Shown here: positions 1 through 10,190 of the stretch, piece by piece
Numbering within the stretch: the stretch's first letter is position 1
Layout: each line of letters starts with the position of its first letter
DNA from: Areca catechu
Taxonomy: Eukaryota; Streptophyta; Magnoliopsida; Arecales; Arecaceae
Length of the DNA stretch: 64,000 bases
Direction: 5' to 3'
Assembly (NCBI GenBank): GCA_021397845.1
Contig: CM038053.1
Coordinates: forward strand, 87,791,157-87,855,156
Notes under the pieces: generated by a model
The model's database searches: none
Told to the model about the DNA's origin: nothing
What the model saw: the letters and a program-made list of their open reading frames with translations, nothing else
Made by a program: the position numbers and the translations under genes

Positions 1-1529
1 GCCACACTCCCAGCCACACTCCCAGCCATACGCCTGAGTCCATGGGGCACCACATCTCCATCCAGCAGGCTTTGGTCCCCACACCACAGATAGCAGCTCC
101 CTTCTCTCATGTGCCAATTGAGGAGAAATCCACCAGGGGTCCACAAATCAAGGGGGTGGTCCAAGACATTCCCAAAAGAACCAAACTATGAAAGGGAAGA
201 AATTCTCTTGGAGAGAACTTCAAGGAGGCGCCCATTACCTGCCAAAAATACTCAAAACAAAGTTAGAAAGAGCCATAACTTGGGGAGAAAGAAAAGGAGG
301 TATCCAAAAAGGGTTGAGCCATGGAAGGAAGGAGATTTCTCTTGAAGAGCAAGGTTAGGAGGCGCCCTAGTCATTCCAACTAAAGCCAGATATAAAAGGA
401 AACAAATTTTCTCTTGGAGGGCAAGGTTAAGAGGCACCCAAACACTTCCAGATAAGGCCAAGCATAGAAGGAAAAAAATATTTTCTTGGAGGTCAAGACA
501 AGGAGGTGCCACCCACTTTCCTTTTTGAAACATCAATCAACTTTGGAATTAATTGGCCGGCCATATGAGTAGGGATTGATATCCTAATTTGAAGATCCCC
601 TCCTTTAGTCCCACATGGGAAGATGTAAAATCCTACTCTCTTGTAATGGCCTATAAATTAAACCCCCATGTAAGTTTGAAAAGAATCAGATGAATTAAAG
701 AAATTTTTCTTGAGCAAACTTGTGTTTTCTCTTGTCCGCACTTGCTTCCAGGTGTTGAGCTCCGTGAGGGAGTAAATCCGGGTTCCCCTGGAACCTTGAG
801 GAGGTGAGAGATCTCCAAAATCCCAAACCTTAGGTTAGCCACTCAATTCCCAAACCCTAGCCACCATCACCCTTCTCTTTCCACCAAGCCCTAGTCTATT
901 TCCCTTCTCACGGCCACCATCTCCAAGTCCAGGCCGACCACAAGCATCCAGCTCCTATCCAGATACTGCAGATCTATGACAATTCTAAGAGGAAATCAGA
1001 TCGGCCTCCAGGAGAATTCGATTTCAGCAACTTCGGCTTTCAAGTTCTTCAACCTGGTAAGATCTTTTCTTGAGTTTCTGAATTCCTTCACTTGTTCCTC
1101 TTCTTTCCCAGATATTGAGTCCAGGAGAAGCCGACCAAACCACGAGACCAGTATTGGAGGATCCATTGCGAAGATAGCCGACTCCGAGGATCCCACAATC
1201 TGCACGAGAGAGTTCTTCCACCAAAATCCTGAGAAGATCACTGTCTGGTTAGTAAACCATCTCTTCTCTCTATTTCTGTTCTGTTGAAAGTTCAGAGCGA
1301 AACCCTAGGTCTGGGAGTTTCTCAACCCCCAGCGATCCGTTACTTCTGAACTACTCTGATAATTTAGTTGCTTCTAAACTGTGCTTTCAATCCTTATCTA
1401 GTTTCCTTCAACGTAGTTTAGCTTTACTTTGAGTCGAAGCCAATTTCTGAAATATATATATATAAAAAAAAAATGAATTAATCTTAATTTTACTTCCGCA
1501 TACGCTTCTTTGTTCTTTGTTCTGCATCA
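1..1529 (+). repeat. E1 5' LTR (partial)
   Basis: Matches 5258-6789 almost base for base, with a few substitutions and a TA-repeat length change near 1455. The missing start corresponds to the first about 230 bases of the 3' LTR. It ends TCTGCATCA directly before the primer site. Confidence 0.93.
652..660 (+). promoter_or_regulatory. Candidate TATA box of E1 5' LTR
   Basis: TATAAATTA lies mid-LTR, the usual U3/R position. The equivalent in the 3' LTR near 5910 reads TAAAAATTA, so one copy has mutated. E2 (25054) and E3 (44820) have TATA-like motifs at the matching place. Confidence 0.5.
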
Positions 1530-1533
1530 TTTT

Positions 1534-1576
1534 TGGTATCAGAGCTTCCGTTCTGCATCATTTTTGGTATCAGAGC
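1534..1576 (+). promoter_or_regulatory. Tandem primer-binding sites (tRNA-iMet type) of E1
   Basis: TGGTATCAGAGC occurs twice, at 1534-1545 and 1565-1576, inside a 31-bp tandem duplication that also repeats TTCTGCATCA. This 12-mer is complementary to the 3' end of plant initiator methionine tRNA. E1's 3' LTR stops at the first TCTGCATCA, so the first site primed the copy that inserted here. Confidence 0.88.
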
Positions 1577-2459
1577 CCTGTCTAGGGTTTCTGTTTGATT
1601 GCCTGTTTGAGTCCCTCTCTTTTTACTTTGTCTGCTCGAAGTAGACTCCCCAGGACGTCCGGTCCTAGGAATGAAGCGAGGTGCAAACCTCCTCTTCCCA
1701 TTCCACGGGGTGTTCCTAGGGCGTGTAGGGGATCCGTTGGGTTACAACTTCGTAGCAGAAATTGTAAACGGGGAAGTGCTCTGTTTTCAGTCCGTAATTA
1801 CCCTATTGCATAAATTATTTCTCACTACAAGTAACTCCAAATTTAGTGATTTTTGTTTTTCTGAAACCAGTATAATTGAAACTAATTTTCGTAATTTTAT
1901 CATGATTTATTGCTTTCCGTGTAATTTCTGAGAATTAAATTACTGCAACTCTATTTTTATGTTCTGCAATCCATTTATTTTTGAGTGTTCATCTTTTAAT
2001 TCAACTTAAGGGCATTTGAGCATCTAAGATAAGGGGAGGAGTTGAAAACCTCTCCTTAGCCCAAAACCACCACCCCTTCATTCGAACCTAAGCCTTTAAT
2101 CTAAAATTGATTAGACCTAATTTGCCCTAGTGGGCTAGGGACATCAACAAGTCGGGTCAAGGCTAGTGTTGAGTCAGTTTGTCTGGTTACTCTGTGTGTG
2201 CTTTGTACTCAGTGTCTAGAACGGTGGTTCAGGGATTCCATCCCGAAGGGCTTGTGTGCTAGTCCGCCTACCTGGCCAATCTCTGATTGGTGTCTAGGAT
2301 TGGCATTCAGGGACCTAACACTCCCCTTACACCTGCCTGGCTGAGTCCTGAGTTACTACAGGCTAGCTTGCCACTCTGATTGGGCATCTAGTTTGGGCTC
2401 TAGGTCTAGTTAGCCCGTAGTCGTTCAGTTGAGTCTCATTTTGTGTGTTTGCTTGTATC
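1577..2459 (+). other. E1 untranslated leader with conserved hairpin
   Basis: No ORF is supported here. The leader is alignable with those of E2 (25960-26849), E3 (45731-46620) and, less well, D (59155-60015). It contains CCAATC-TCT-GATTGG (2276-2290), a perfect 6-bp stem with a 3-base loop, followed by GGATTGGC at 2297. Position and conservation suit a packaging or dimerisation signal (inference). Confidence 0.6.
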
Positions 2460-4100
2460 ATGTCTACCCGGAATGGAGTACCCTACCAACCTGGTCAAAC
2501 CCAACCTGATTTAGAGGCCATGGTTAGAAATCTTATCGAAAGTATGACCAAATTGAGTCAGGACATGAATGAGGGTTTTTCCCAGTTTAGGGATCGAGTC
2601 CAAGTACTTGAGAAACACAGACATCAAAATTGGACCTCTGATCCAAAATTTAATAGGCCCCAACCTCACCCATGCCAGGAACCTAGGAGGACCTTATACC
2701 GTGATCCCGAGCATAACCTTAGAAAGCCTAACCATGATATCTATAGTGTGGATCGTGTCTATGAGAGATCCTTACAATATTCTAGACCAGTCACTCAACA
2801 ACCCAAGTCTTCTAGATCAAACCATTTAGATCCACACCCATGCCCAAGTAAGGTCTCTACTAGCTTGAAACCCAGTGTGACCCAGGTTCCTATATCTCAA
2901 GAATGTTTGTTTTATGGAGAAAGAGGCCATAAATCTAGTCAGTGCCCATGCATAGGACTGGCTTGTGCTCAGCTAAGTGGTAAGAATCCTAAGGATGACA
3001 TTAATGAGGGAGAACCCAAGCCTACCAATGAGGAAGAAGGGTTAGGTATGACAAGCCCAGAATCAGTTGACCCGATTACCACTGACCCGAAACCCATTGA
3101 AGATGGCATCGAGGAAGTATATGATGCTGGCTTGAGTCTAGTTGATGAATATGAGGGGAAAGAACTTGAAGAATGTGACATCGATACTATTGGTTCCTTA
3201 CCTGAGGAGATCTTGGAGAGCAACCAAGTGGTAGGACCTAGTTCAGAAATTCAAGAGATTTATGAGAATCAGGTTCCTTTAGTCAAATACCCCCAGGAAG
3301 AACTCATAGTGTTAGCCCGAGTTATCAGTTCGTACACTCTAATGACAGTCATTCCCCAAGTACCAATTGAAGATCTTTGTACTGAACTGTTTAAGTTTGC
3401 CCACCCTATGGTAAATCCTCTCCTTAGGATGACTGAATCAAGCCTCTTACAATTGGACCTTGTCCCATGCCCAGCCACTAAGGTCTCTCCCGTAATCTCA
3501 GTTGAACATCCTTGTCTTGAGCGGATTGATTCACCCAGTCCTGTAGAAGTCCTCCTTATGGCCCCAGACCCCTTCCTTCGCATGACTGACCTACCCTTCT
3601 ATAAAGTATACCTTTCCGCACCCATAGGTCAAATTTCAATTCTTGAGGTCATCATCCGTAGGCCCTCCCATGAATCATTCTCTAATCCAGTTCTTGAGAA
3701 AGTGGATCATTATTTGCTTAGAGAACAAACCTTAACTATTGCAATCACATGTCCTAGGCTACTTCCCAAACCATCTCTTGATCCATTCCTGGGAGTAGCA
3801 AACTTTTCCTTTAGTAAGGATGACCAGTTGACACTCATAGATCACCATTCAAACCTTCAGGTCACCACCTTTAGTCAACAGGTAATTCGAGACTCCACCT
3901 CATATCTCCTCCCTTTCTCTAGGACTTCCAATGCTTCTTACACCATCCAAGTATACTTTGTCGAAGTCTTTAGAGTGAACCACGTGTTAGAACCTATTAG
4001 GTTTGCCACCTACTTCTGGAAGACCTTATGGCACCTACTAGGCACCCATGATAAGTTTTCATGCTCTGCATGCCATCCTCCGACCCAAGGTCAAACCTAG
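2460..4100 (+). CDS. Gag-like N-terminus fused to unfamiliar domain, replaces pol (546 aa)
   Basis: The start at 2460 is chosen because E2 and E3 gag begin with the same MSTRNGVPYQPG residues; an in-frame ATG at 2445 is less likely. Residues 1-85 match E2/E3 gag. The capsid core of about 100 residues present in E2, E3 and D is missing. Residues 149-162 are a decayed zinc knuckle in which Tyr152 takes the place of the second Cys. Residues 217-234 (EEVYDAGLSLVDEYEG) match the gag/protease linker of the relatives. Residues about 240-510 are not recognisable and contain three diverged repeats headed NPLLRMTE (319), DPFLRMTD (370) and DPFLGVAN (441). The last about 35 residues are an integrase-core relic (YFWKTLWHLLGTHDKF). 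There are no protease, RT or RNase H motifs. The frame is open throughout, unlike E2 and E3. Function unknown. Confidence 0.8.
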   Translation: MSTRNGVPYQPGQTQPDLEAMVRNLIESMTKLSQDMNEGFSQFRDRVQVLEKHRHQNWTSDPKFNRPQPHPCQEPRRTLYRDPEHNLRKPNHDIYSVDRVYERSLQYSRPVTQQPKSSRSNHLDPHPCPSKVSTSLKPSVTQVPISQECLFYGERGHKSSQCPCIGLACAQLSGKNPKDDINEGEPKPTNEEEGLGMTSPESVDPITTDPKPIEDGIEEVYDAGLSLVDEYEGKELEECDIDTIGSLPEEILESNQVVGPSSEIQEIYENQVPLVKYPQEELIVLARVISSYTLMTVIPQVPIEDLCTELFKFAHPMVNPLLRMTESSLLQLDLVPCPATKVSPVISVEHPCLERIDSPSPVEVLLMAPDPFLRMTDLPFYKVYLSAPIGQISILEVIIRRPSHESFSNPVLEKVDHYLLREQTLTIAITCPRLLPKPSLDPFLGVANFSFSKDDQLTLIDHHSNLQVTTFSQQVIRDSTSYLLPFSRTSNASYTIQVYFVEVFRVNHVLEPIRFATYFWKTLWHLLGTHDKFSCSACHPPTQGQT

Positions 4101-5081
4101 AGAGCCATAGTTTGTTAGGATTAGACCTAGGGTTCCTTTGAAATAAAGTCCATTCCTTAGGAATGCGTCGTCAGTCTAGTTTAGTTTTTTTTCTTGACCC
4201 TTTACTAGGCTTTGACTCAGATTTTGGTTTGATTTAGAGCACCAGGAATTGGGATTTGTATTTTGTCCAGGGCTGAAATTGCATTCAATGTTTCGATCAA
4301 TAGGTCTATAGGCTAGAGTCCCTTTGAAATTGTTCATGGATACAAGCCTCACACACCACTTGATCTGATTTCACTATTAGCCCACACACACAAGTCTCTT
4401 GATGCACTTGCATAGCATGTAAAGGACTTGCATAAAGAAATTCATGCCAAAATAAATTTAAGTAATGAAACTTATAAGAAGTTGGCTGATTCTCAAAGGC
4501 GAGTCAAAACTTTTAATGAGGGAGACTATGTAATGATTAGGTTAAGGCCTGAACGGTTTCCTCCCGGAACCGTTAGAAAGTTACATGCTAGAGGAGCAGG
4601 ACCATTTAGAGTAGTGAAGAGAGTAGGATCCAATGCCTATGTGCTCGAGTTGCCTCCAGAACTAGGCATTAGCTCCACTTTCAACATTACAGACGTAGTA
4701 GAGTAAAGAGAGCCAGCTGTGATTCCCAGTGAGGCTTTTGAACCTAATCCTGCTCTTGAGAGTGAACCCAACCCTGTGTGTCCACCAACAAACTGGCCTG
4801 TAAGGAAAGAGCAGATAGAAAAGATCCTGGATGATCAGGTTATCTCTACTCGTAATCGAGGATACCAAAGATACCTTATCCGCTGGTAAGGAAGGCCAGA
4901 TTCTGATGACTTTTGGATCTCCCGAGAAGAATTACAAGAATTGGACCCAGACCTCTTGGAGAGATACCAGAGCCAACTTGATCCATACTCGACAGGGTCG
5001 AGTTCCTCCCACCCTGGGAGAATTGGTGCGGGCACCAGACTCAGAAGAAGACTTCAGAGCTCCATCTGGATCTCTGATTAA
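4101..5081 (+). pseudogene. Integrase C-terminus and chromodomain relic of E1
   Basis: From about 4270 the sequence aligns with the end of E2/E3 pol: a degraded segment (SPFEIVHGYKPHTPLDL), then an open stretch 4428-4706 with the GPF motif (GAGPFRVVKRVGSNAYVLELP), then a chromodomain (EQIEKILDDQVISTRNRG). Stop codons at 4704-4706 (TAC to TAA relative to E3) and near 4887 (CAA to TAA) break it. The frame ends at 5079-5081, inside the 3' LTR, as in the relatives. It may be kept for its cis-acting sequence only. Confidence 0.85.
4987..5023 (+). promoter_or_regulatory. Hairpin and polypurine tract before E1 3' LTR
   Basis: ACTCGAC-AGG-GTCGAGT (4987-5003) is a perfect 7-bp stem with a 3-base loop. 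It is followed by TGGGAGAAT, the purine tract directly 5' of the LTR start TGGTGCGG (5024). The same arrangement occurs in E2, E3 and D. Confidence 0.7.
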
Positions 5082-6789
5082 CCTTGCCCTAAGAATTAGG
5101 TTTTTTGGCTTGTAATAAGGGTTGACTTGATCAACTCAAATTTAATTTGAGTCTGTATTACCTGCAATTTTTATTTTGTTGAGTCATGTTGACTCAGTAG
5201 TGGACTAGGGCTTCAACCTGGGGTGTTACATTTTCTCCCAAGGCCAAGCAAGTGGGCGCCACACTCCCAGCCACACTCCCAGCCATACGCCTGAGTCCAT
5301 GGGGCACCACATCTCCATCCAGCAGGCTTTGGTCCCCACACCACAGATAGCAGCTCCCTTCTCTCATGCGCCAATTGAGGAGAAATCCACCAGGGGTCCA
5401 CAAATCAAGGGGGTGGTCCAAGACATTCCCAAAAGAACCAAACTATGAAAGGGAAGAAATTCTCTTGGAGAGAACTTCAAGGAGGCGCCCATTACCTGCC
5501 AAAAATACTCAAAACAAAGTTAGAAAGAGCCATAACTTGGGGAGAAAGAAAAGGAGGTATCCAAAAAGGGTTGAGCCATGGAAGGAAGGAGATTTCTCTT
5601 GAAGAGCAAGGTTAGGAGGCGCCCTAGTCATTCCAACTAAAGCCAGATATAAAAGGAAACAAATTTTCTCTTGGAGGGCAAGGTTAAGAGGCACCCAAAC
5701 ACTTCCAGATAAGGACAAGAATAGAAGGAAAAAAAATATTTTCTTGGAGGTCAAGACAAGGAGGTGCCACCCACTTTCCTTTTTGAAACTTCAATCAACT
5801 TTGGAATTAATTGGCCGGCCATATGAGTAGGGATTGATATCCTAATTTGAAGATCCCCTCCTTTAGTCCCACATGGGAAGATGTAAAATCCTACTCTCTT
5901 GTAATGGCCTAAAAATTAAACCTCCATGTAAGTTTGAAAAGAATCAGATGAATGAAAGAAATTTTTCTTGAGCAAACTTGTGTTTTCTCTTGTCCGCACT
6001 TGCTTCCAGGTGTTGAGCTCCGTGAGGGAGTAAATCCGGGTTCCCCTGGAACCTTGAGGAGGTGAGAGATCTCCAAAATCCCAAACCTTAGGTTAGCCAC
6101 TCAATTCCCAAACCCTAGCCGCCATCACCCTTCTCTTTCCACCAAGCCCTAGTCTATTTCCCTTCTCACGGCCACCATCTCCAAGTCCAGGCCAACCACC
6201 AGCATCCAGCTCCTGTCCAGATACTGCAGATCTATGACAATTCTAAGAGGAAATCAGATCGGCCTCCAGGAGAATTCGATTTCAGCAACTTCGGCTTTCA
6301 AGTTCTTCAACCTGGTAAGATCTTTTCTTGAGTTTCTGAATTCCTTCACTTGTTCCTCTTCTTTCCCAGATCTTGAGTCCAGGAGAAGCCGACCAAACCA
6401 CGAGACCAGTATTGGAGGATCCATTGCGAAGATAGCCGACTCCGAGGATCCCACAATCTGCTCGAGAGAGTTCTTCCACCAAAATCCTGAGAAGATCACT
6501 GTCTGGTTAGTAAACCATCTCTTCTCTCTATTTCTGTTCTGTTGAAAGTTCAGAGCGAAACCCTAGGTCTGGGAGTTTCTCAACCCCCAGCGATCCGTTA
6601 CTTCTGAACTACTCTGATAATTTAGTTGCTTCTAAACTGTGCTTTCAATCCTTATCTAGTTTCCTTCAACGTAGTTTAGCTTTACTTTGAGTCGAAGCCA
6701 ATTTCTGAAATATATATATATATAAAAAAAAAATGAATTAATCTTAATTTTACTTCCGCATACGCTTCTTTGTTCTTTGTTCTGCATCA
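5024..6789 (+). repeat. E1 3' LTR (1766 bp)
   Basis: Starts TGGTGCGGGCACCA, a near-perfect palindrome, and ends TCTGCATCA. It matches 1-1529 over the shared part. Unlike E2, it does not carry a primer-site copy at its end. The first 58 bases also encode the pol C-terminal tail. Confidence 0.95.
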
Positions 6790-7327
6790 TAAATTTATTT
6801 AGGATTTATCTTTTGTTTAAAATTTGAATTAGGATTTGGTTGGTTAGGATTGATATATGGATAGGCTTATCTTATCCTATCTTATATTTGAATTTGATTC
6901 GTTCTTATCTTTTTATCTTGTATTCAAATTCAAATGAGGGTTGGAAAATCTATAAATACCACCCTCAGCCTTTTATAATGGGGGAGGATGGATGAATAAA
7001 ATTTCTATTATTTTGTGTGAAGGATCTATGTGATCCTAGGGTATCTGTACGATCCCTTCTCCATCTTCCCAGGGTTTCTGTGTGATCCCTGATTTTGGGC
7101 ATCTGTGTGAGGCCAAGGCATCTATGTGAGCTCCTTTGCTATGTGCTTGTTCTTCTAGGGCATCTGTGTGAGCCCCTTTGCTATGTGCTTGTTCTTCTTG
7201 GGGAATCTATGTGAACCCCAGTATTTTTTCTTAACCCTACACCCTCTTCTTTCCTCCTTTGCAAAACCCTAATCTCTGGTGACTTTCATGCTCGCCAGCG
7301 ATCCAGTCCAATCTCTGTCCCGCATCA
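6790..7327 (+). repeat. Truncated LTR of an A/C-type non-coding element, + orientation
   Basis: The part from 6790 is the reverse complement of the element C LTR near 39990-40150 (CTATAAATACC, ATTCAAATTCAAATGAGGG), and the end from about 7090 resembles the element A LTR, closing GCTCGCCAGCGATCC...CCCGCATCA at 7327. E1 inserted inside it, so the left part is outside the window. No primer site follows, so this is a 3' or solo LTR. The next bases are copia LTR, its probable target. Confidence 0.7.
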
Positions 7328-7766
7328 CTTACTTTCAAGGCAAAGGTGTCCTAAAGGTTCTAAGTCTTGGTAGAAGGTGGAGAAGGGGTAAGAAGGAAGA
7401 AGAGACACCTTTGAGTGGAAGATTTCCCGCCATAATCCAAGTATTGAATTCCTGGAAGAAGAATTCAATTGAAGGAACCATTGGCACAAGGAGTTAGGAT
7501 CTTGGTCATTGCTTTGTGTGGATCACCATCGAAGGGCGGACACCTAGACACCTGGTGAACTCAAATAGCCCGTTCATCTTCAAGATTAAATCTTCATCAA
7601 ATTGGAATTAGCGGTTACAGGTTAGTACTCTAATTCTAATATGTATAAGAATGTTAGTCTTCATACATTTTAGTCTTATTAAGGAGTTCCTGGTTTAGGA
7701 TTTTGGTGTATATTAATTTCTATATTTTGAAATTACCCTTCCACTGCATTGCACTGGATCCCAACA
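7328..7766 (+). repeat. 3' part of a copia LTR, + orientation
   Basis: Reverse complement of 20397-20845 and 36859-37300, the start of the large copia LTR as read on this strand, ending GGATCCCAACA at 7766. It is therefore the end of an LTR from the same copia family in opposite orientation. Its beginning is cut by the 6790-7327 LTR, and its primer site is lost at the join with element A. Confidence 0.85.
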
Positions 7767-7770
7767 GTAG

Positions 7771-8360
7771 AAACACTAGGGATTAAGGTTTGCAGGGGAT
7801 AAAAAAGAAGAGGGTGAAGGATAACTAGGGTTCACACAGATTCTCCAAGGAGGACAAGCACACAGCAAAGGGCTCACACAGATGCCCTAGGGATCACATG
7901 GAAATCCTAAAAAGTTCACACATAACTCAAGAAATCATATTCATCCATATCATTAAAAAATACAAGAGGGGGTGGGGTATTTATAGATTCACCCCAAAGT
8001 ACATGACTTGAGGGCTAAGAAAGCCTGACTTGTGGGCCATGAAACCCTGGTGGACCTGGTCAACAGTGGACCTTTGTCTTGGACTAGAGCTCTCTCTTGT
8101 GGGCTTGGCAGCATGAAAGTGTCCAGGTGCAGGAAGGCTAGCTCTGGTTTGGGGGCATGGTGAATCTCTGAGTCTGCTCTCTCCTCATGGATCTAGACAT
8201 GAATGAAAATTACAGGACTCGATCTAACTCAGTTGATTGGACTGAAAGGACTAAAAGACTTGACCCGCCTAAGTGGACTCAATTGGACTCAGTTGTCACA
8301 CTTTACTATAGGACAGAAATAAAATAAGATAAAATAAAATGGACTTTTGGGTCCCCATCA
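7771..8360 (-). repeat. Element A 3' LTR (truncated)
   Basis: Matches 9600-10190 (GGGATTAAGGTTTGCAG..., ending GGGTCCCCATCA). It contains TATTTATAGATTC, a - strand TATA candidate, near 7978. Its outer end (equivalent to 9556-9605) is missing. Confidence 0.85.
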
Positions 8361-9555
8361 TTCCCCTATAGTGGGGAGAACTCGACTCCATTGAGTCTGG
8401 CTCAATGAGGTTGATAGAACCAAAACCAATCAAAAAAAGGACTCCGATGCTGGGTTCACCCATTTTTATTTTTTTATTTTTTCGTCAACTTCCTTTTTCA
8501 TCTCTTCTTAAAAAACCATGCAACTTTGGAAGCCGTGCGATGCTGAAATCCAGGCTGCTCCAGAAATCGTGCACTGATGTCGGCAACAGGGGATGGCACT
8601 GCTTTCACGTTCATGCTTTCCCTCTCTTCTTCACGGATCGAACCAAGGAGCAGAGGTGCACTGTCAGAGGAGTTCGTTGGCGTCGGTGTTGGGCGGAGAC
8701 TGTCTGGTAGAATGGCCATGGAGTCGATGTCGGCTGGCGATGGCAACGGGGAGGAGTTCGGTGGTCGACGAGGGTACTGTGTGGAGATGGCAGTAATGGT
8801 TCCAACGATGACAATGATGGCACGGTACCAAGAAGGGGAGCACCTGGATGGTGAAGATGGTGATGAAGGCGATGGTCCAACGAAGGGAAATGGTGAGCGA
8901 TGAGGTCCCGATGGTAAAGGAGATCCATGGCCATGGGGGAGCGCCCAAGCGGGAGGAAGACAACGGTGGTGGTGGTGCTGGCATCCGTAGTGGTGGCGGC
9001 AGCAGCGACGAGGTCTTTGATAGTTTCGACATGGTAGCTTATAGGAAGAAGGTTCCAGTGAGGTTCCAGGCATGCAATTGGGTGGTGGTGGCAGTCTTGA
9101 TGGCGATCTCCTAATAAGGGGCCTCCTAGAGATGGGAGTTGCAGCAGGAGGGGTCCTAGTAGAGGATGACCTCCTCAGAGGCATCGAGGTGGGCCTCAGC
9201 CTCATAGGGTTTGACATAGCCGACGTCGCTGGCGGAGCCAGAGGGGTAGTCATTGGCGGCAAGCGGAAACTCCGGCCATGGCTTGGATCTTCCAGATTGG
9301 TGTCGGTGGCTTTGGAGGCGCGTGCTGTCGAGGTCATTGTGGATGTGGGCTGGTCGGCATTGAACTGGGCGATGATGGCCTTGATGGCTGCAGGCAATGT
9401 GGAGATGGGCTTCACGGGGAAAGATGAGGCATTGGGAGCAGAGGAGATGGCTCGATGGGGGCAGGATCTGTCATGGAGGCTGTGGAAGCTTTGGATGAAT
9501 TGATTTGGCATGGAAGATGAAGCATACCCTAATCTTCCGTGCTCTGATACCAAAC
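8361..9555 (-). other. Element A interior, no recognisable gene
   Basis: The LTR-proximal end (8361-8400) is, on the - strand, a purine tract preceded by a GACTC-AATG-GAGTC stem. The rest is GC-rich with CCA/CAC-type repeats. The longest frame (9574-8498, - strand, 358 codons) starts inside the LTR and is proline, serine and arginine rich without any known motif. Given that sister element C carries host gene fragments, this interior may also be captured DNA, but I cannot identify a donor. Confidence 0.6.
9541..9552 (-). promoter_or_regulatory. Primer-binding site of element A
   Basis: Reads TGGTATCAGAGC on the - strand, three bases inside the LTR end (CCCACATCA). This is the tRNA-iMet type used by all elements here except the Tat element. 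Confidence 0.85.
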
Positions 9556-10190
9556 TGATGTGGGAAAGAAGCACGGCGATGGATCGCTGGCGAGCGTAGA
9601 TGTAACCAGGGATTAGGGTTTGTAGCAGAGAAAAAAGAAGAGGGTGAAGGATAACTGCGATTCATACAGATTCTCCAAGTAGGACAAGCACACAGCAAAG
9701 AGCTCATACAGATGCCCTAGGGATCACACAGAAACCCTGAAAATTTCACACATAACTCAAGAAATCATATTCATCCATAGCATTAAAAAATACAAGAGGG
9801 GGTAGGGTATTGATAGATTCACCCCAAGGTACATGACTTGAGGGCTAAGAAACCCTGACTTGTGGGCCAAGAAACCCTGGTAGACCTGGTCAGCAGTGGG
9901 TCTTTGTCTTGGACTGGAGCTCTTTCTTGTGGGCTTGGTAGCATGAAAGGGTCCAGGTGCACGAAGGCTAGCTCTGGTTGGGGGGCGTGGTGAATCTCCG
10001 TGTCTGCTCTCTCCTCTTGGATCTTGACATGAATGAAAATTACATGACTCGATCTAACTCACTTGATTAGACTGACTGGACTAAAAGACTGGATCCACCT
10101 AAGTGGACTCAACTGGACTCAGTTGTCTCACTTTATTACAGGACTCAAATAAAATAAAATAACATAAAATGAACTTTCGGGTCCCCATCA
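9556..10190 (-). repeat. Element A 5' LTR (635 bp)
   Basis: Bounded by TGATGTGGG at 9556 and CCCCATCA at 10190 on the + strand. The flank after 10190 is copia RT sequence. Confidence 0.88.

Larger units (their letters stand above)
1..6789 (+). mobile_element. E1: non-autonomous Ty3/gypsy chromovirus-type element (5' end cut by window)
   Basis: Two near-identical long terminal repeats (1-1529, incomplete, and 5024-6789) bracket an interior with a tRNA-iMet primer site, a leader, one long ORF, an integrase C-terminal/chromodomain relic and a polypurine tract. The 3' LTR, leader and chromodomain closely match E2 and E3 in this window, so E1 belongs to the same clade. Protease, reverse transcriptase and RNase H are absent; the space is filled by an unfamiliar ORF. 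The element ends at 6789 (TCTGCATCA) and the right flank starts TAAAT, the expected target duplication; the left copy is outside the window. LTR similarity implies a fairly recent insertion despite the missing pol, so it was mobilised in trans (inference). Confidence 0.9.
7767..10190 (-). mobile_element. Element A: non-coding LTR retrotransposon (LARD-like)
   Basis: Two related LTRs (7771-8360, truncated, and 9556-10190) flank an interior of 1195 bp. On the - strand a primer site follows the right LTR (GCTCTGATACCA, 9541-9552) and a purine tract precedes the left LTR, so the element reads right to left. The interior has no recognisable gag or pol. The left LTR lacks its first about 50 bases and joins directly to a copia LTR end; the right side lies in a copia RT gene. 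A deletion between the copia 5' end and the element explains both. Confidence 0.85.

Noticed and set aside
252..536. Repeated small hydrophobic frames on the - strand of the E1 LTRs (also 5509-5754)
   Set aside because: They come from short repeated LTR segments (TTTCTCTTGGAGGGCAAGG) and differ between the two LTRs by frame changes.
976..1287. 103-codon frame repeated in both E1 LTRs
   Set aside because: Lies in R/U5 with overlapping frames on both strands; E2 and E3 LTRs do not keep it.
1534..1545. tRNA gene remnant
   Set aside because: Only the 12-base complement of the tRNA-iMet 3' end is present, at the standard primer-site position.
8498..9574. 358-codon - strand frame in element A
   Set aside because: It starts inside the LTR, is Pro/Ser/Arg-rich low complexity, and long frames also exist on the + strand here; base composition explains it.
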